The notes beneath the pieces are model-generated. The model was not told the origin of the DNA, searched no databases, and saw nothing but the letters and a program-made list of their open reading frames with translations. A program made the translations under genes and the position numbers. Of a DNA stretch of 64,000 nt, positions 57,160-64,000 are shown in pieces; position 1 is the stretch's first letter, and each line of letters starts with the position of its first letter. This stretch comes from Sandarakinorhabdus glacialis (GTDB taxonomy: Bacteria; Pseudomonadota; Alphaproteobacteria; Sphingomonadales; Sphingomonadaceae), in contig NZ_BMJM01000001.1 in NCBI RefSeq assembly GCF_014643455.1, forward strand, positions 1 through 64,000. Reading direction: 5' to 3'.

Positions 57160-57666
57160 ATGGGAACGTCGGCAACGATGCACGAGATCGAGCAGGGTTC
57201 TTCCGGTGAAGACCGAACTGTGATTGCTGTCGCCGAGGCCGATGGCGACAACGACGTTCATTTGCCGATCGGGTATCGGCCAGGTACCGACGAAGCGTTC
57301 ATGAACCCGCGGCAGCTGGCCTATTTCCGCCGCAAGCTGCTCGACTGGCGCGAATCCATCCTGCGCGAGGCCGCCGGGACGTTGCAGACGCTCAAGGCCG
57401 AGCCGATGCGCGAGCCCGACGTCAACGACCGTGCTTCCAGCGAAACCGACTGGGGTATCGAACTGCGCACCCGCGACCGCCAGCGCAAGGTCATCGGCAA
57501 GATCGAGTCGGCGCTGCGCCGCATCGACACCGGGGAATATGGCTTTTGCGAAGTCACCGGCGAACCGATCTCGTTGCAGCGGCTCGAGGCCCGGCCGATC
57601 GCCACGATGACGCTCGAAGCCCAGGAACGCCACGAACGCGACGAAAAAATCACCCGCGACGAATAG
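57160..57666 (+). CDS. dksA: DksA-type RNA polymerase-binding transcription factor
   Basis: DksA binds in the secondary channel of RNA polymerase and works with ppGpp in the stringent response. FRRKLLDWRESILREAAGTL begins the coiled coil, whose tip is in REPDVNDRASSETDW (the conserved Asp residues). The zinc finger keeps one Cys only (FCEVTGEPI) with the usual RLEARPIATMTLEAQERHE tail; loss of the other cysteines is normal in alphaproteobacterial DksA. ATG at 57160 is preferred; the frame is open to 57076 through the tandem repeat. Confidence 0.92.
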   Translation: MGTSATMHEIEQGSSGEDRTVIAVAEADGDNDVHLPIGYRPGTDEAFMNPRQLAYFRRKLLDWRESILREAAGTLQTLKAEPMREPDVNDRASSETDWGIELRTRDRQRKVIGKIESALRRIDTGEYGFCEVTGEPISLQRLEARPIATMTLEAQERHERDEKITRDE

Positions 57667-57696
57667 CTGCTGCCGGCGCGACGACCTCGTCTAGTC

Positions 57697-57736
57697 CGGA
57701 GTGCTCGCGTTCGACACAGATCGAACGGGCACTCCG
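57697..57736. terminator. hairpin downstream of dksA, possible terminator
   Basis: CGGAGTGC at 57697-57704 pairs with GCACTCCG at 57729-57736, and an inner stem GTTCGA/TCGAAC extends it. There is no T-tract, so intrinsic termination is uncertain. It lies 30 bases past dksA and between convergent genes. Confidence 0.5.
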
Positions 57737-57792
57737 AACCGACAGTATCCCGGGCGCTTGCTGCGGTCCGTTAAACCGCTTGCTGCAAAGAT

Positions 57793-57954
57793 TTAGTGCA
57801 GCTGGTTGATCTCTTCCTTGACCTTCAGCTTCTCGCGCTTCAACCGAGCCAGCACAACCTGGTCGGGGACCGGACGCCGCGTTTCGGCGACGACCGACGC
57901 ATCGAGCGCAGCGTGGCGAGCATTGAGAGTAGCGAGATGGGCATTGGCCATCAT
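57793..57954 (-). CDS. YdcH family protein (DUF465)
   Basis: A 53-residue helical protein of the DUF465/YdcH family, with LNARHAALDASV and VLARLKREKLKVKEEINQL, the conserved two-helix hairpin. The family has no known function. AGGAGA five bases before the ATG is a strong ribosome binding site, which decides the start within a much longer open frame. Confidence 0.88.
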   Translation of the reverse strand: MMANAHLATLNARHAALDASVVAETRRPVPDQVVLARLKREKLKVKEEINQLH

Positions 57955-58181
57955 GTTCTCCTTTTGTGGTCCCGGCCAACAGGCCGGCACCGGTGTAGGG
58001 TTCCGAATACAAACATAGACGGGGCGGCTTGTCCAAACTTGCCTTCCCTGCCGGGACAAGCCGGTATCTTGTTGCGTCGGGGTGGCCGATGCCTCCACAT
58101 ATGGTGTGAGGGGGAAACGAATCGCCGGCAAGGCAGTGCCCGGTCCAGCCTCTCTCGCGCCGACTCGCAAAGGGGAATGTC

Positions 58182-58379
58182 GTGGACGAGGTTGAAATCC
58201 GGGCCCGAATCGAGATTGCCCGGCGCGACCATCGTGATCTCGACACCGCGATCGAAGCACTGCGATTGATGGCCGATACCGACATGATCCAGCTGCAACG
58301 CTTCAAGAAGCGCAAGCTCAAGCTCCGCGACGAGATCGCCATGCTCGAAGGCCTGCTTATCCCCGACATTATCGCCTGA
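58182..58379 (+). CDS. YdcH family protein (DUF465), second copy
   Basis: A 65-residue DUF465 protein. RDHRDLDTAIEALRL and LQRFKKRKLKLRDEIAMLEGLL are the family helices. It starts with GTG, with AAAGGGG upstream. It is divergent from the other YdcH gene across 227 bases; the two share the KxKLKxRDEI-type core but are otherwise quite different. Confidence 0.88.
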   Translation: MDEVEIRARIEIARRDHRDLDTAIEALRLMADTDMIQLQRFKKRKLKLRDEIAMLEGLLIPDIIA

Positions 58380-58449
58380 GCCGTCCAGCGTGCTATGATC
58401 GAGCTTCCACGATGTACGCCGCGATACATCGGGCCTTGAGGATCGAGCC

Positions 58450-59016
58450 GTGACCAAACCGCCGCTGCTATTTGTGCTGGCCATATTGTCCGGCACGTCC
58501 GCCGACGCATCTGTATCGGTTATCGGCCAAGGCTATGCCCGCGGCTGTTTCGAAGCCGCCGAAGGCCGTCAACCAACGCGCGAAGCGCTCAAATCGTGCG
58601 ACCGGGCACTCGGCGAGAGCGCCCTCTCGGCCGACGACCGTGTTGCCACCATCATCAACCGCGGCATCGTCAGGATGCAGGCGCGCGACCTGCCCGCCGC
58701 CATCGCCGATTTCGACGAAGCCATCCGGGCGCGTCCCGACGCCGCCGAGGCCTATGTCAACAAGGGCATCGCATTGATCCGCCTTGGCGATCGCGACACC
58801 GAAGCTGTCTTCAGCCTGTCGGAGGGCATCGCCCGCAATCCCCTGCGGCCCGAAATCGCCTTCTACAATCGCGCCGTCGCCTATGAAGGCCTCGGCCGCA
58901 ACCGCGAGGCCTACGAGGATTATAGCCGCGCCGCGCAACTGGCGCCCGAATGGCCCGAGCCGGCCACCCAGCTCCAGCGCTTCCAGACCGTCAAACGCAA
59001 AACCGCCGGGGTCTGA
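58450..59016 (+). CDS. exported TPR-repeat protein
   Basis: The 188-residue protein has a signal peptide (cleaved near ADASVS) and about three tetratricopeptide repeats, for example AIADFDEAIRARPDAAEAYVN and KGIALIRLGDRDTEAV. TPRs mediate protein contacts; the partner is unknown. It starts with GTG. Its 3' end lies 33 bases from the convergent Hsp20 gene. Confidence 0.8.
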   Translation: MTKPPLLFVLAILSGTSADASVSVIGQGYARGCFEAAEGRQPTREALKSCDRALGESALSADDRVATIINRGIVRMQARDLPAAIADFDEAIRARPDAAEAYVNKGIALIRLGDRDTEAVFSLSEGIARNPLRPEIAFYNRAVAYEGLGRNREAYEDYSRAAQLAPEWPEPATQLQRFQTVKRKTAGV

Positions 59017-59049
59017 ACCCCGGCGGCGGCGTACAGTCTCGCGGCGGTG

Positions 59050-59526
59050 TTACTCGGCCGCGAGCTTCACGCTGGTCGGCTGGACGGCATCGACCGACGT
59101 TCCGATCAGCACCTTGCGGGGCTTCTTGTGCTCGGGGACCTCGCGAACCAGCTCGATATTGAGCAGGCCGTGCGCATAGCTGGCGCCGGTCACCTTGATG
59201 GTGTCGGCCAGCTGGAAACGGCGTTCGAAGGCGCGCTTGGCAATGCCGCGATGCAGGAACACGCGCTCCTCGCCGGCTTCGGCTTCCGGCAGCGCCGCGC
59301 CAGTGACGACCAGGGTGTTTTCCTGCACCGTCAGGTCGAGCTCGTCCTGGCCAAAGCCGGCCACCGCCATCGCGATGCGATAGGCACCGTCGCCAAGCTT
59401 TTCAATGTTGTAAGGGGGGTAACCGGTCTCGCCGCCGTCGACGCGGCCGGCAAATTCAACCAGGCGGTTGAGATTTTCATAGCCGATCGAGGACCGCAGC
59501 AGGGGGGAGATATCAAAAGCGCGCAT
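59050..59526 (-). CDS. ibpA: small heat-shock protein (Hsp20/IbpA type)
   Basis: This 158-residue alpha-crystallin chaperone holds unfolding proteins. The domain runs from about residue 35 to 135, with YPPYNIEKLGDGAYRIAMAV and GFGQDELDLTVQENTLVVTG, and LLNIELVREVPE matching the final strand of IbpA-like class A proteins of alphaproteobacteria. RVFLHRGIAKRAFERRFQL is the class A signature. The mRNA leader has a heat-shock promoter-like sequence and a ROSE-like hairpin. Confidence 0.92.
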   Translation of the reverse strand: MRAFDISPLLRSSIGYENLNRLVEFAGRVDGGETGYPPYNIEKLGDGAYRIAMAVAGFGQDELDLTVQENTLVVTGAALPEAEAGEERVFLHRGIAKRAFERRFQLADTIKVTGASYAHGLLNIELVREVPEHKKPRKVLIGTSVDAVQPTSVKLAAE

Positions 59527-59553
59527 GGCATTTTCCTTTCAAAGCGAGTTGCC
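59527..59553 (-). promoter_or_regulatory. ROSE-like RNA thermometer hairpin over the Hsp20 start
   Basis: On the mRNA the bases before the ATG read GGCA-AC-UCGCU-UUGAA-AGGA-AAA-UGCC. UCGCU can pair with the Shine-Dalgarno AGGA around the 5-base loop with a bulged G, and GGCA/UGCC closes the stem directly before the start codon. UYGCU opposite AGGA is the signature of ROSE elements, which repress small heat-shock genes at low temperature. The structure is deduced by eye. Confidence 0.55.
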
Positions 59554-59615
59554 GTCATTCCCGCCATTTCGGCCGGGGGGTGCCGGCGCCCCGATTGGCC
59601 GCGCCGACACGCAAG

Positions 59616-59643
59616 ATTTGGGAACTCGGCAAAACAGTTCAAG
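59616..59643 (-). promoter_or_regulatory. heat-shock (sigma-32-type) promoter-like sequence for Hsp20
   Basis: On the minus strand CTTGAA at 59643-59638 is followed, after 15 bases, by CCCAAAT at 59622-59616. This matches the CTTGAA...CCCATNT form of RpoH promoters with one mismatch in the second box. It would give a leader of about 80 bases, the size of known ROSE leaders. Confidence 0.6.
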
Positions 59644-59706
59644 AGCCGACCTTAAAAGTCATTGCAGAGGCTGGCATTCGCGTGCCGCGCCGCGCAAAGT
59701 GATGGC

Positions 59707-60117
59707 ATGCCGCCAGCTAACCTCCCTGAAACCAGTCGATTGTACCGGCGTGCCGTCGATATCGCGCGCCACGCCCGGCACTGGTTCGACGGCCCCGGCC
59801 TCGAATGGCGCGCCACATTGCCGGTTGCCGACCAGGCTGCCGTCGCCACCGAAAGCCTGCGCACGACCGCCCGGATGATGGCGGTGATCGCGTGGGCGGT
59901 CGATCCGCGCCACGACAAGGCGCCCGGCGCCGCGCTGCCGCGCTTCACGTCGTCGGCGTTCACCCAAGGCGGCAGCCTGCCGGGCACATCACCGCTTCTC
60001 GGCACCCCCGGCGGCGACATCGCTATCGCCTCGCGCCAACTCGTCGACACGATTGTCGAACGCACGCCGATCGCGCAAAAACCGGCTCCCCACAGCGATG
60101 GACTTTGGCGCATATGA
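59707..60117 (+). CDS. DUF1465 family protein
   Basis: A 136-residue protein of the alphaproteobacterial DUF1465 family, with ATESLRTTARMMAVIAWA and the conserved LPETSRLYRRAVDIARHARHW-type N-terminus. The family is of unknown function and mostly helical. The stop overlaps the VOC-family gene (ATGA). The start at 59707 was taken over upstream candidates because it fits the family N-terminus. Confidence 0.8.
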   Translation: MPPANLPETSRLYRRAVDIARHARHWFDGPGLEWRATLPVADQAAVATESLRTTARMMAVIAWAVDPRHDKAPGAALPRFTSSAFTQGGSLPGTSPLLGTPGGDIAIASRQLVDTIVERTPIAQKPAPHSDGLWRI

Positions 60118-60521
60118 ACCCTTTCCACCTCGCAATCCCGGTCGACGACCTCGACGCCGCCCGGCGTTTCTACGGCAAAGTCCTCGGCTGCCCCGAAGGC
60201 CGCTCATCCGACACCTGGATCGATTTCGATTTCGCCGGCCACCAGCTCGTCGTCCACCGCGCTCCGCGCGCGCCGGCTATCCGCAATCCGGTCGATGGCG
60301 ATGCCGTTCCGGTTCCGCATTTCGGCATAGTGCTCGATTGGCCAGCCTGGGAGGCGCTCGGCGAACGCATCGCCGCCAGCGGCACCAGGTTCGAACTGCC
60401 GCCTCATGTCCGCTTCGCCGGCAAACCCGGCGAGCAAGGCACGTTTTTCCTTTTCGATCCCGCTGGCAACGCCCTCGAATTCAAGGCCATGCGCAACCCG
60501 ACAAACCTTTTCTCTACTTAA
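60114..60521 (+). CDS. VOC-family (glyoxalase/dioxygenase-like) protein
   Basis: A 135-residue vicinal-oxygen-chelate-fold protein. FHLAIPVDDLDAARRFYGKV starts the first half and FGIVLDWPAWEALGERI the second, with FFLFDPAGNALEFK as the metal-binding C-terminal strand (His-4, His in DFAGHQL and His in PHFGI region, Glu in LEFK). Possible roles are dioxygenase, glyoxalase-type isomerase or resistance protein. It is coupled to DUF1465 and convergent with the XRE gene. Confidence 0.85.
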   Translation: MNPFHLAIPVDDLDAARRFYGKVLGCPEGRSSDTWIDFDFAGHQLVVHRAPRAPAIRNPVDGDAVPVPHFGIVLDWPAWEALGERIAASGTRFELPPHVRFAGKPGEQGTFFLFDPAGNALEFKAMRNPTNLFST

Positions 60522-61078
60522 AGCGACCGCACCAGCTGTCGCACCATCGCGATCCACGGCGCATCGATCACCACCTGCCGAGCTCCTGGCGTCGCCGGCA
60601 GGATCTGCACCCGGCCGTCGTCGGTCGCCACCAGCCGTCCAAAGGCAAAGCGTCCCACCGGCCGCGGCGCCAGCACGTCGCGATTGAGCGCCCGCCCAAA
60701 ATCCTCGGGCGCCAGCTTGTCGGCCCACAACGCATCGCCGGCGCGGTAATCGCCCTGCGCCACGTCGACGATGATCCCCACCATTGCCCCACCCGGCGTC
60801 GGCGCCAGCAACGTCATCGGCTTGCGCGGGGCCGCCGGCCCGTCGGCGCCAAGGATCGCCGCCACCGGCAGGTCGGCGCGGTCGGGCAGGGTGACCAGGT
60901 CCGCCGCCTCGACCTCGAGCGCCGCCGCGATCCGGTTGAGCCAGCCCACCGACACCGTCCGCGTGCCCGTTTCCAGCCGTCCGATCGTCTGCGCCGTGGT
61001 CGGCGGCGCACACCGGACAGCGACATCGTGCAGGGTCAGTCCCTTGGCCTTGCGAACCTCGCGAATGCGCGTCAGCAT
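60518..61078 (-). CDS. XRE-family helix-turn-helix regulator with unknown C-terminal domain
   Basis: The first 65 residues form a Cro/CI-type helix-turn-helix (RIREVRKAKGLTLHDVAVRC then TIGRLETGTRTVSVGWLNRI). The remaining 120 residues contain a GDYRAGDALWADKLAPEDF stretch and end in PWIAMVRQLVRSL; they may form a cupin/peptidase S24-like sensing domain but I cannot assign one. The stop shares four bases with the VOC gene. It is divergent from the DUF6456 gene across about 100 bases. Confidence 0.8.
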   Translation of the reverse strand: MLTRIREVRKAKGLTLHDVAVRCAPPTTAQTIGRLETGTRTVSVGWLNRIAAALEVEAADLVTLPDRADLPVAAILGADGPAAPRKPMTLLAPTPGGAMVGIIVDVAQGDYRAGDALWADKLAPEDFGRALNRDVLAPRPVGRFAFGRLVATDDGRVQILPATPGARQVVIDAPWIAMVRQLVRSL

Positions 61079-61177
61079 GTTATTCTCCAGCCAGAATTGA
61101 ACCGCTACGGTTTCTTGTGTCCTACAGATCGCATGACATGGCAAGTGCACCGCAGAAATTTCAACTGGAGACTAACC

Positions 61178-61675
61178 ATGTCGGCTAGAAACAACACAAA
61201 GCTGAACGACGTCCTGCCAGACCCGATCAACCGCCTGCTCTCCATCCGCCAGCTTGCACCGTCCGACGTCATCGATCGTCGCCAGGTCACCGTCAACCTC
61301 GCCGAATCGCCGCTCGCCTGGTTGGCCACGCGCGGCATGGTGACCCCATTGCAGTTCCGCGCCAGCGAGCGGCTCCGCCATGATTTCATGACCGCCGGCC
61401 GCGCACCTCGTATTACCATGAACTGGGACCCCTCGCCCAGCCGCTCCGCCGGCGGCGGCATTGACCCGACCACCTCGCAAATCAGCGCCCGGCAGCGCTT
61501 CGACGCCGCCGTCACTGCCGTCGGCCCCGGCCTCACCGACGTCCTCTGGCGGGTCGTCTGCCTCGGCGAGGGCCTCGAAACCGCCGAGCGCGCCCTCGCC
61601 TGGCCCAGCCGCGCCGGAAAACTTGTCCTCAAGCTGGCGCTGGATCGCCTGGTCACGCATTACAACCTCGATTGA
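61178..61675 (+). CDS. DUF6456 domain protein
   Basis: The 165-residue protein has NLAESPLAWLATRGM, FRASERLRHDFMTAGRAPRI and the C-terminal VVCLGEGLETAERALAWPSR and AGKLVLKLALDRLVTHY that define DUF6456, an alphaproteobacterial domain of unknown role that often occurs in helix-turn-helix proteins. The first 40 residues contain no clear DNA-binding motif. It is next to the divergent XRE regulator; the two may act together. Confidence 0.75.
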   Translation: MSARNNTKLNDVLPDPINRLLSIRQLAPSDVIDRRQVTVNLAESPLAWLATRGMVTPLQFRASERLRHDFMTAGRAPRITMNWDPSPSRSAGGGIDPTTSQISARQRFDAAVTAVGPGLTDVLWRVVCLGEGLETAERALAWPSRAGKLVLKLALDRLVTHYNLD

Positions 61676-61697
61676 TTCGGTCGAAAGCGAGGTTGCC

Positions 61698-62258
61698 ATG
61701 CGTCCTTACCACCTGTTCCCCGTCATCCTTGTCCTTACCGCCTGCGCTGGCACCACCGGCGACTCGATGGGGCGCACGGGCGGCACGGCACCGGCCCTGA
61801 TGATCACCAGCGATGTCGTCGACGGCACCGGCAACACGCTCGGTACCGCCCGGCTTCTCCAGGAAGCCGACGGCACGCGCGTCACGCTCGCCATGCGCGG
61901 GTTGCCTGCCGGCACCTACGCCGTCCACCTCCACCAGACCGGGCTGTGCCAGGGACCGGCCTTCACCACCGCGGGCGGGCACTTCAACCCGGCAATGAAG
62001 CAGCACGGCAGCCTCAACCCCGCCGGCGAGCACCAGGGTGACCTGCCCAACATGGTGGTCGGCGACGATCGCCGCGGCAGCCTCGATGCCGTCCGCCCGG
62101 GCCTGCGTCTCAGCGACGGCACCATGCCGCTGCTCGATGCCGACGGCGCCGCCATCGTGGTCCATGCCCAGCCCGATGACTATCGCACCGATCCCGCCGG
62201 CAACGCCGGGCAACGCATCGCGTGCGGCGTCCTCGCCCATGGAAAACCGGCGGCCTGA
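61698..62258 (+). CDS. sodC: Cu/Zn superoxide dismutase family lipoprotein
   Basis: This 186-residue protein has a lipobox (VLTAC, Cys at residue 16) and would be anchored to a membrane facing the periplasm. The Cu/Zn-SOD ligands are present: VHLHQTGLC (two Cu His and the disulfide Cys), AGGHFNP with a zinc-site His, QHGS, and VVHAQPDDY. RIACGVL carries the second disulfide Cys. It detoxifies superoxide. The gene starts 22 bases after the DUF6456 stop. Confidence 0.9.
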   Translation: MRPYHLFPVILVLTACAGTTGDSMGRTGGTAPALMITSDVVDGTGNTLGTARLLQEADGTRVTLAMRGLPAGTYAVHLHQTGLCQGPAFTTAGGHFNPAMKQHGSLNPAGEHQGDLPNMVVGDDRRGSLDAVRPGLRLSDGTMPLLDADGAAIVVHAQPDDYRTDPAGNAGQRIACGVLAHGKPAA

Positions 62259-62276
62259 ATGTGTGGAAAGATGCGC

Positions 62277-62354
62277 TGGGGCGATCGACGGGGATTGAAC
62301 CCGCAACCTCCGGTACCACAAACCGGCGCTCTAACCAATTGAGCTACGATCGCC
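62277..62354 (-). tRNA. tRNA-His (anticodon GUG)
   Basis: The complement folds as a full cloverleaf. The acceptor stem is GGCGATCG with CGATCGCC, giving the extra G-1:C73 pair typical of tRNA-His; the D arm is GCTCAATTGGTTAGAGC, the anticodon stem CCGGT/ACCGG encloses TTGTGGT (GTG at the centre), and the T arm is GCGGGTTCAATCCCCGT-like. CCA is encoded at 62279-62277. No integrase lies beside it. Confidence 0.96.
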
Positions 62355-62511
62355 GCGCAAGGCGGTGCAGATAGAGGAGCATTGCCGCTCGCGCAAGCGT
62401 GCTTTGCAAACACCGGCGCAAGCGCCCTTTTTCGGCCTTCCCTCGCCGCCGCAGTTCATTTATTGCGCGTCACTGAAATATCCTGAAACCCAACAGCCAG
62501 GCCAATTCGCA

Positions 62512-63552
62512 ATGATCTTCGATGCTCTCGATTTCGACGCCCATGAGGTGCTGCATTTCGGCCACGACGCCGCAACCGGGCTCAAGACGATCATCGCCAT
62601 CCATTCGACCCATCTCGGGCCGGCGGCGGGCGGTTGCCGCTGGTGGACCTATGCCAGCGATGCCGAGGCGGTCACCGACGCCCTCCGCCTGTCGCGAGGC
62701 ATGAGCTACAAAAACGCCATGGCCGGCTTGCCGATGGGCGGCGGCAAGGGCGTCATCCTGAAATTCGATGCCGCCCCCAAGACCGAATCGCTGCTCGAAG
62801 CCTTTGGCCGCACCGTCGATTCGCTCGGCGGCCGCTACGTCACTGCCGAGGATGTCGGCATGTCGGACGCCGACATGACGGTGATTGCGCGGCAGACCCG
62901 CCACGTCTCCGGCCTGCCCAGCGCTGCCGGCGCCGCCGGCGGCAACCCCGGTCCATCGACCGCGGAGGGCATCTTTGTCGGCATGCGCGCCGCCATCGCC
63001 CATGCGCTCGGCAAGCGTGATTTCGCCGGCGTTCGCGTCGCCATCCAGGGTCTTGGCAGTGTTGGCGGCGCCCTCGCCGAAAAGCTCGCCGTTGCCGGCG
63101 CCGTGCTGACCCTCGCCGACATCGACGACGCCCGCGCTCGCGCCTATGCCGCCCGCCTGGGCGGCACCGCCGTCCCTGTATCGCAGATCGCCACCACCGA
63201 CGCCGACGTCTTCAGCCCCAACGCGCTTGGCGCCGGTCTCGACGCCGAAACCATCGACGGCCTCAGGGTCGCCGTCGTCGCCGGCGCCGCCAACAACCAG
63301 CTCGCCACCCCCACCGACGGCGCCCGCCTCCACGCCCGCGGCATCCTATACGCGCCGGATTACGTCATCAACGCCGGCGGCATCATCAATGTCGCCGCCG
63401 AGTATCTGGGGCAGGGCGACGCGGCCTCGGTGGCCCGCGCCATCGCCCGCATCGAAGGCCGCCTCGCCGACATCTTCGCGGTCGCCAAGGCCGAAAACCT
63501 GCCGACCGATGCCGTCGCCGACAGCATGGCCCGCAAACTCATCGGGCGGTAG
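62512..63552 (+). CDS. leucine/glutamate/phenylalanine/valine dehydrogenase family protein
   Basis: A 346-residue NAD(P)-dependent amino acid dehydrogenase. The catalytic Lys is in LPMGGGKGVIL, the N-terminal dimerisation and substrate domain has STHLGPAAGGCRW, and the Rossmann motif is VAIQGLGSVGGALA. INAGGIINVAAEY follows at the C-terminus. It deaminates a branched or aromatic amino acid reversibly; leucine dehydrogenase is the best guess. It stands alone after tRNA-His. Confidence 0.88.
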   Translation: MIFDALDFDAHEVLHFGHDAATGLKTIIAIHSTHLGPAAGGCRWWTYASDAEAVTDALRLSRGMSYKNAMAGLPMGGGKGVILKFDAAPKTESLLEAFGRTVDSLGGRYVTAEDVGMSDADMTVIARQTRHVSGLPSAAGAAGGNPGPSTAEGIFVGMRAAIAHALGKRDFAGVRVAIQGLGSVGGALAEKLAVAGAVLTLADIDDARARAYAARLGGTAVPVSQIATTDADVFSPNALGAGLDAETIDGLRVAVVAGAANNQLATPTDGARLHARGILYAPDYVINAGGIINVAAEYLGQGDAASVARAIARIEGRLADIFAVAKAENLPTDAVADSMARKLIGR

Positions 63553-63558
63553 TCGCTT

Positions 63559-63614
63559 CCCTCTCCCCTTGAGGGAGAGGGCGACTCGGCCCCTTGGCCG
63601 GCGGGGAGAGGGGT
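63559..63614. repeat. dispersed C/G-rich intergenic repeat, diverged copy
   Basis: CCCTCTCCCCTTGAGGGAGA, then GGGCGACTCGGCCCCTTGGC, CGGCGGGGAGAGGGG. The architecture (pyrimidine arm, CGACTCGSC hairpin, purine arm) matches the copies at 48890 and 49941, but the sequence has diverged. It follows the dehydrogenase gene. Confidence 0.65.
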
Positions 63615-63761
63615 TTCTTCTTCCTGACAGCAAGCAAAGAACAGCAAGAAGCACGGGCAAAGCCCGCGCCGTCGGAAGGGCTCGGCGGAAGTCTCCGCCG
63701 CCCCACCGGCCGAGCTTGCGCGAGTCCGCGTCCAGCTGCGCTGGCCGGCGGCCGCGCGGCG

Positions 63762-64000
63762 CTAATAATCCCGCTTCCACCTCAAGTTCACACTCGTCCC
63801 CCCCAACGTCGCCACTTCCGACAAGATCGAAAGCGACCGCGTCAGCGAAACCTCGATCCGCGTCGCCGTATAGCCCTGCGCATCGGTCGCCAGCTCGACA
63901 TAGACGTTGCGCCCGATGTATTGCCCCGCCGCCAGCGCCGTCCGCCGGCCTGTCGCCTCGTCCGCCGGCAGGATCCGCAGCCGGTCGATACCGAGCCCCT
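63762..64000 (-). CDS. tamB: TamB-type translocation/assembly protein, C-terminal end at window edge
   Basis: The last 78 codons of a long protein reading leftwards from the window edge. LAAGQYIGRNVYVELATDAQ and VNLRWKRDY with a C-terminal aromatic residue are the closing motif of TamB/DUF490 proteins, which span the periplasm and help build the outer membrane. The rest lies outside the window. The TAG stop is at 63762-63764. Confidence 0.75.
   Translation of the reverse strand, partial: GLGIDRLRILPADEATGRRTALAAGQYIGRNVYVELATDAQGYTATRIEVSLTRSLSILSEVATLGGTSVNLRWKRDY

Noticed and set aside
57160-57666. Loss of zinc-finger cysteines in DksA as a defect
   Set aside because: A single-cysteine finger is normal for alphaproteobacterial DksA, so this is not damage.
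62277-62354. tRNA-His as an integration site of a mobile element
   Set aside because: No integrase, direct repeat or foreign-looking gene lies on either side.
63346-63780. A 144-codon minus-strand reading frame at the right end
   Set aside because: It overlaps the dehydrogenase gene antisense, the repeat at 63559 and the tamB end, and has no family match.

Overview
This GC-rich window looks like alphaproteobacterial chromosome, most likely order Sphingomonadales. The pointers are a PEPxxWA-CTERM protein, a Xanthomonas/Caulobacter-type TonB-dependent receptor, DUF1489, DUF1465 and DUF6456 proteins, a TorF-type porin, a phaR/thiolase locus and a single-cysteine alphaproteobacterial DksA. The genus cannot be fixed from the sequence. 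I see no CRISPR array, prophage, plasmid module or rRNA operon. There is one tRNA gene (His) and the edge of one IS3-family insertion sequence.

Region 1-9.3 kb is a decay zone. A TonB-dependent receptor is cut off by the IS edge. A pectate-lyase-like gene and an esterase gene each carry an in-frame stop. A DUF2235 hydrolase gene has a frameshift plus a stop. A DUF2092 gene has one frameshift and a MarC-type gene has two. An SphA/MetA-like gene, a surface-antigen-like gene and an OprP-type porin gene survive only as pieces. One flavoprotein oxidoreductase in the middle is intact. The receptor and the lyase share an identical 14-bp operator-like sequence, so they were probably a LacI-type-controlled polysaccharide utilisation locus.

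Region 9.3-26 kb holds a periplasmic aldehyde oxidoreductase operon (paoABC), gpmA, pyrC, mgtE with DUF1489, a LysR regulator with no normal start codon, queA, a glycosyltransferase operon, and a coupled pair of acyl-CoA dehydrogenases. Region 26-36 kb has a cysD-cysNC-cysQ sulfate activation operon, an S9 peptidase / NYN-LOTUS / crotonase run, an MFS transporter, and a haloalkane-dehalogenase-like plus DsbA-like isomerase pair. Region 36-45 kb has the PEP-CTERM protein, two formylglycine-type sulfatases, a TetR regulator, a TorF porin and purEK.

Region 45-64 kb has an M16 peptidase, tyrA-hisC, metX-metW, a polyhydroxyalkanoate cluster (thiolase, PhaC-like hydrolase, divergent phaR), dksA, two YdcH proteins, an Hsp20 gene with a heat-shock-type promoter and a ROSE-like leader hairpin, small regulators, sodC, tRNA-His, a leucine/glutamate-type dehydrogenase, and the 3' end of tamB at the right edge. 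Many genes are translationally coupled through ATGA or TGATG overlaps. Two kinds of dispersed GC-rich intergenic repeat occur, and one copy supplies the Shine-Dalgarno sequence of tyrA.
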